DNA from: Cyanoderma ruficeps
Taxonomy: Eukaryota > Chordata > Aves > Passeriformes > Timaliidae
Assembly: GCA_008694505.1 (NCBI GenBank)
Contig: VZDJ01007747.1
Location: 34,896,070-34,960,069, forward strand
DNA: 64,000 nucleotides
Direction: 5' to 3'
Shown here: piece by piece, positions 62,307 through 64,000 of the stretch
Numbering within the stretch: the stretch's first letter is position 1
How the letters are laid out: each line of letters opens with the position of its first letter
The notes under the pieces: generated by a model
Told to the model about the DNA's origin: nothing
Seen by the model: only the letters and a program-made list of their open reading frames with translations
Database searches by the model: none
Translations under genes and position numbers: made by a program

Positions 62307-63306
62307 CATTTAGTCATATGAATCTGGTTTGTGATGACACAGATAACTTGTCGAGTTGCAGTCTAATCCTTATGAAAAACTGGGATCATTTCTGATCCCA
62401 TCTATTCAATGGGAGTAAGAGACGTTAAACAGTTTTCATCCTTAAGTTCTGAAGTGGTATTAGAGTGACAAGAAAATACACAAACATACTCTTGTCTTTC
62501 ATTCCACCAGAAATGAAAACAGGGAATAAGATGTAAAAGGTTTCTACATTATACTCAGAGAGATGGAGGACAAAAAGAAAGGGCAGCCATAAAACCAGAA
62601 GAAACTCCTTGGGACTCATTTATTCTATACAGCTTTATTTTCTCACAAAAGTGGACAGTGATCTTTTCTCCCAAGGTCTCATCTGATTTTGCCAAGTCAT
62701 TTAAAGGATAAAAATATTTTTCTTATTTCTGTTCCAGGGAAGAGAGAAAGAAGTCCAACACAGCTGGAAAAGCAGTTCGCTGCTACCACAGTTTATTGCA
62801 ATGCCTCTTGCTCTGTGGTGTTGCAGTTCTGATCACACCTACACATTCCCACAGTACCACTCCACGTTAAACTCTGCCAGATCTACCTTCTGTTCAGTTT
62901 GCTCCTTCTACGTTGTGTATTAAATATTGGCACAGTATTGTAAATGTTTAATTACCAACTCTCATAAAGTGCAAATGGCTCCCTTCATCTGTAGCCTTGA
63001 CAAAAATGATTAACGTAATATTTCCAGAAGATTTTCCCGTAGATCTGGGGGAATTGGAGGGCTGGTTGTCTGTCTTGGCACATTATTTCAAATGACAGCT
63101 AAGTACATTATAGAGGAAGTAATAGGCACTGATCCATCCATTCTAGTCATTTACACATTTTCTAATTGCAGGAACACATCATCACAATTTCAAACTTAAT
63201 TCTGACTGTTTAAACTAAACCAAAATATTGGTGTAATGGAGTGTACTGAGAAGCTGAAGTTGGCTGAATTAGACCCAAAGTATTTTTCTGTTTTCCACAT
63301 GGTTAG

Positions 63307-63549
63307 GTATGCCAATACTGCTGCTATGAAAAACGTGGCTGCCAGCATAGGAGAAGCTTAGAGGTTCTGGACAGGTACATTTACAGTTTTCGTGGGAGCT
63401 GGAAAGCAAGGAGATACTCAAAGCATATTAATAAAAAAAGCTACAGGTTTAATAGGCTGCTTCTGTTAGCCTCACTGCTCAAGCACCTGCTCCAAGAGGA
63501 GACCTGGAACAAAGTGCTGCCCTGCAAGAAATCTCCATTATTTCTATGA
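63307..63549 (+). other. 80-codon open frame after an acceptor-like site
   Basis: After the pyrimidine-rich run and AG at 63305-63306 there are 80 open codons and TGA. The translation starts VCQYCCYEKRGCQH and is rich in basic residues and Leu. It has no in-frame ATG, so it could only be an exon. No family is recognised, and the opposite strand is also open at 63441-63764. Chance is likely. Confidence 0.15.
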
Positions 63550-64000
63550 TTGGTGCAGATTTCATCCATGAAAAAGTGATGCAGACTCTGCAGACTCTGA
63601 TTAAGAACCAAAGGAAGGAAACCAACCCCTGCCCCCATCAGCAGTGCTGGGCTGCTCAGACTCTGCCTTCTAGTGCAGCAAAAGGGACAACAACTCATAG
63701 CCCCTGCAGCAGCTGAAGTCATCAGTCCTGCTGGGGAAAGCAGGAATTGCTTTTTCTTACACATCCATTGCAGTTCAGTCCCTTAGCACATGCTACCAAC
63801 ATGCCCTGTGATAAATTTTGGGTGAGAGATAATGTAAAGCTTTTAGAGATCCTTCTGCTGCTACACAAAAACTTCTATGATAGATTGGTGTGATTTTTGA
63901 AGAGTAGTTTTGTGGTTCTTCTTCTGGAAAGCATACTAGTAGCTAAATGAGCAATTTCTTACACACATTGTGCTTCATCATCTCAGCTTTCATCAGAGTA

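Larger units (their letters stand above)
60045..64000. other. DNA downstream of STK32B
   Basis: No established gene is recognised here. In mammals EVC2 is the next gene, in convergent orientation, but I cannot identify its exons. The interval contains one ambiguous base at 60526 inside T-rich sequence, a candidate exon pair on + (61027-61130 and 62221-62306), a CR1 fragment (61728-61905) and an 80-codon open frame after an acceptor-like site (63307-63549). Confidence 0.7.

Noticed and set aside
60045..64000. Minus-strand exons of EVC2, expected from mammalian gene order
   Set aside because: I looked for coiled-coil, Glu/Arg-rich coding sequence with minus-strand splice sites and saw none that I could defend. 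The gene may begin beyond the window.

Overview
The window is vertebrate, almost certainly avian, nuclear DNA. It is AT-rich, has no operon-like gene packing, and is interrupted by truncated CR1-type LINEs, the dominant retroposons of bird genomes. The species cannot be fixed from the sequence. I see no CpG island, tRNA, rRNA, CRISPR array or bacterial feature.

One gene accounts for nearly all the recognised coding sequence: the 3' two thirds of STK32B (YANK2), a Ser/Thr kinase of the AGC group, on the + strand. Eight coding exons lie at 8999-9036, 18510-18599, 29603-29706, 34191-34307, 35491-35616, 40204-40335, 41119-41183 and 58890-59028. Every boundary is GT-AG, and the phases join without a frameshift or stop. 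The exons encode the catalytic Asp of HRD and the 268 residues after it. By recalled human numbering this is about 146-414, which gives exactly the human length. The promoter, N-terminus, glycine loop and VAIK lysine lie upstream of position 1.

Layout: 1-8998 is the 3' part of an upstream intron. From 8999 to 59028 the exons are separated by introns of about 9.5, 11.0, 4.5, 1.2, 4.6, 0.8 and 17.7 kb. From 59029 a 3'UTR runs probably to a poly(A) signal at 60015. From about 60.05 to 64.0 kb there is flanking DNA. In mammals the next gene is EVC2, in convergent orientation, but I recognise none of its exons here.

The introns hold CR1 3' ends at about 4.5, 17.8, 26.2 and 61.7 kb (minus strand), a longer CR1 with reverse-transcriptase sequence at 38.5-39.7 kb, and an older LINE relic at 47.1-48.05 kb (both plus). 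There is also a young 246-bp tandem duplication whose junction coincides with a perfect 12-bp-arm palindrome, and several short tandem repeats. The observations most worth testing are a phase-compatible alternative terminal exon at 38222-38320, a pair of phase-compatible exon-like segments downstream of STK32B (61027-61130 and 62221/62224-62306), and an open, possibly retroviral-like patch at 22.7-23.2 kb. These rest on reading frames and splice signals only and could be chance.
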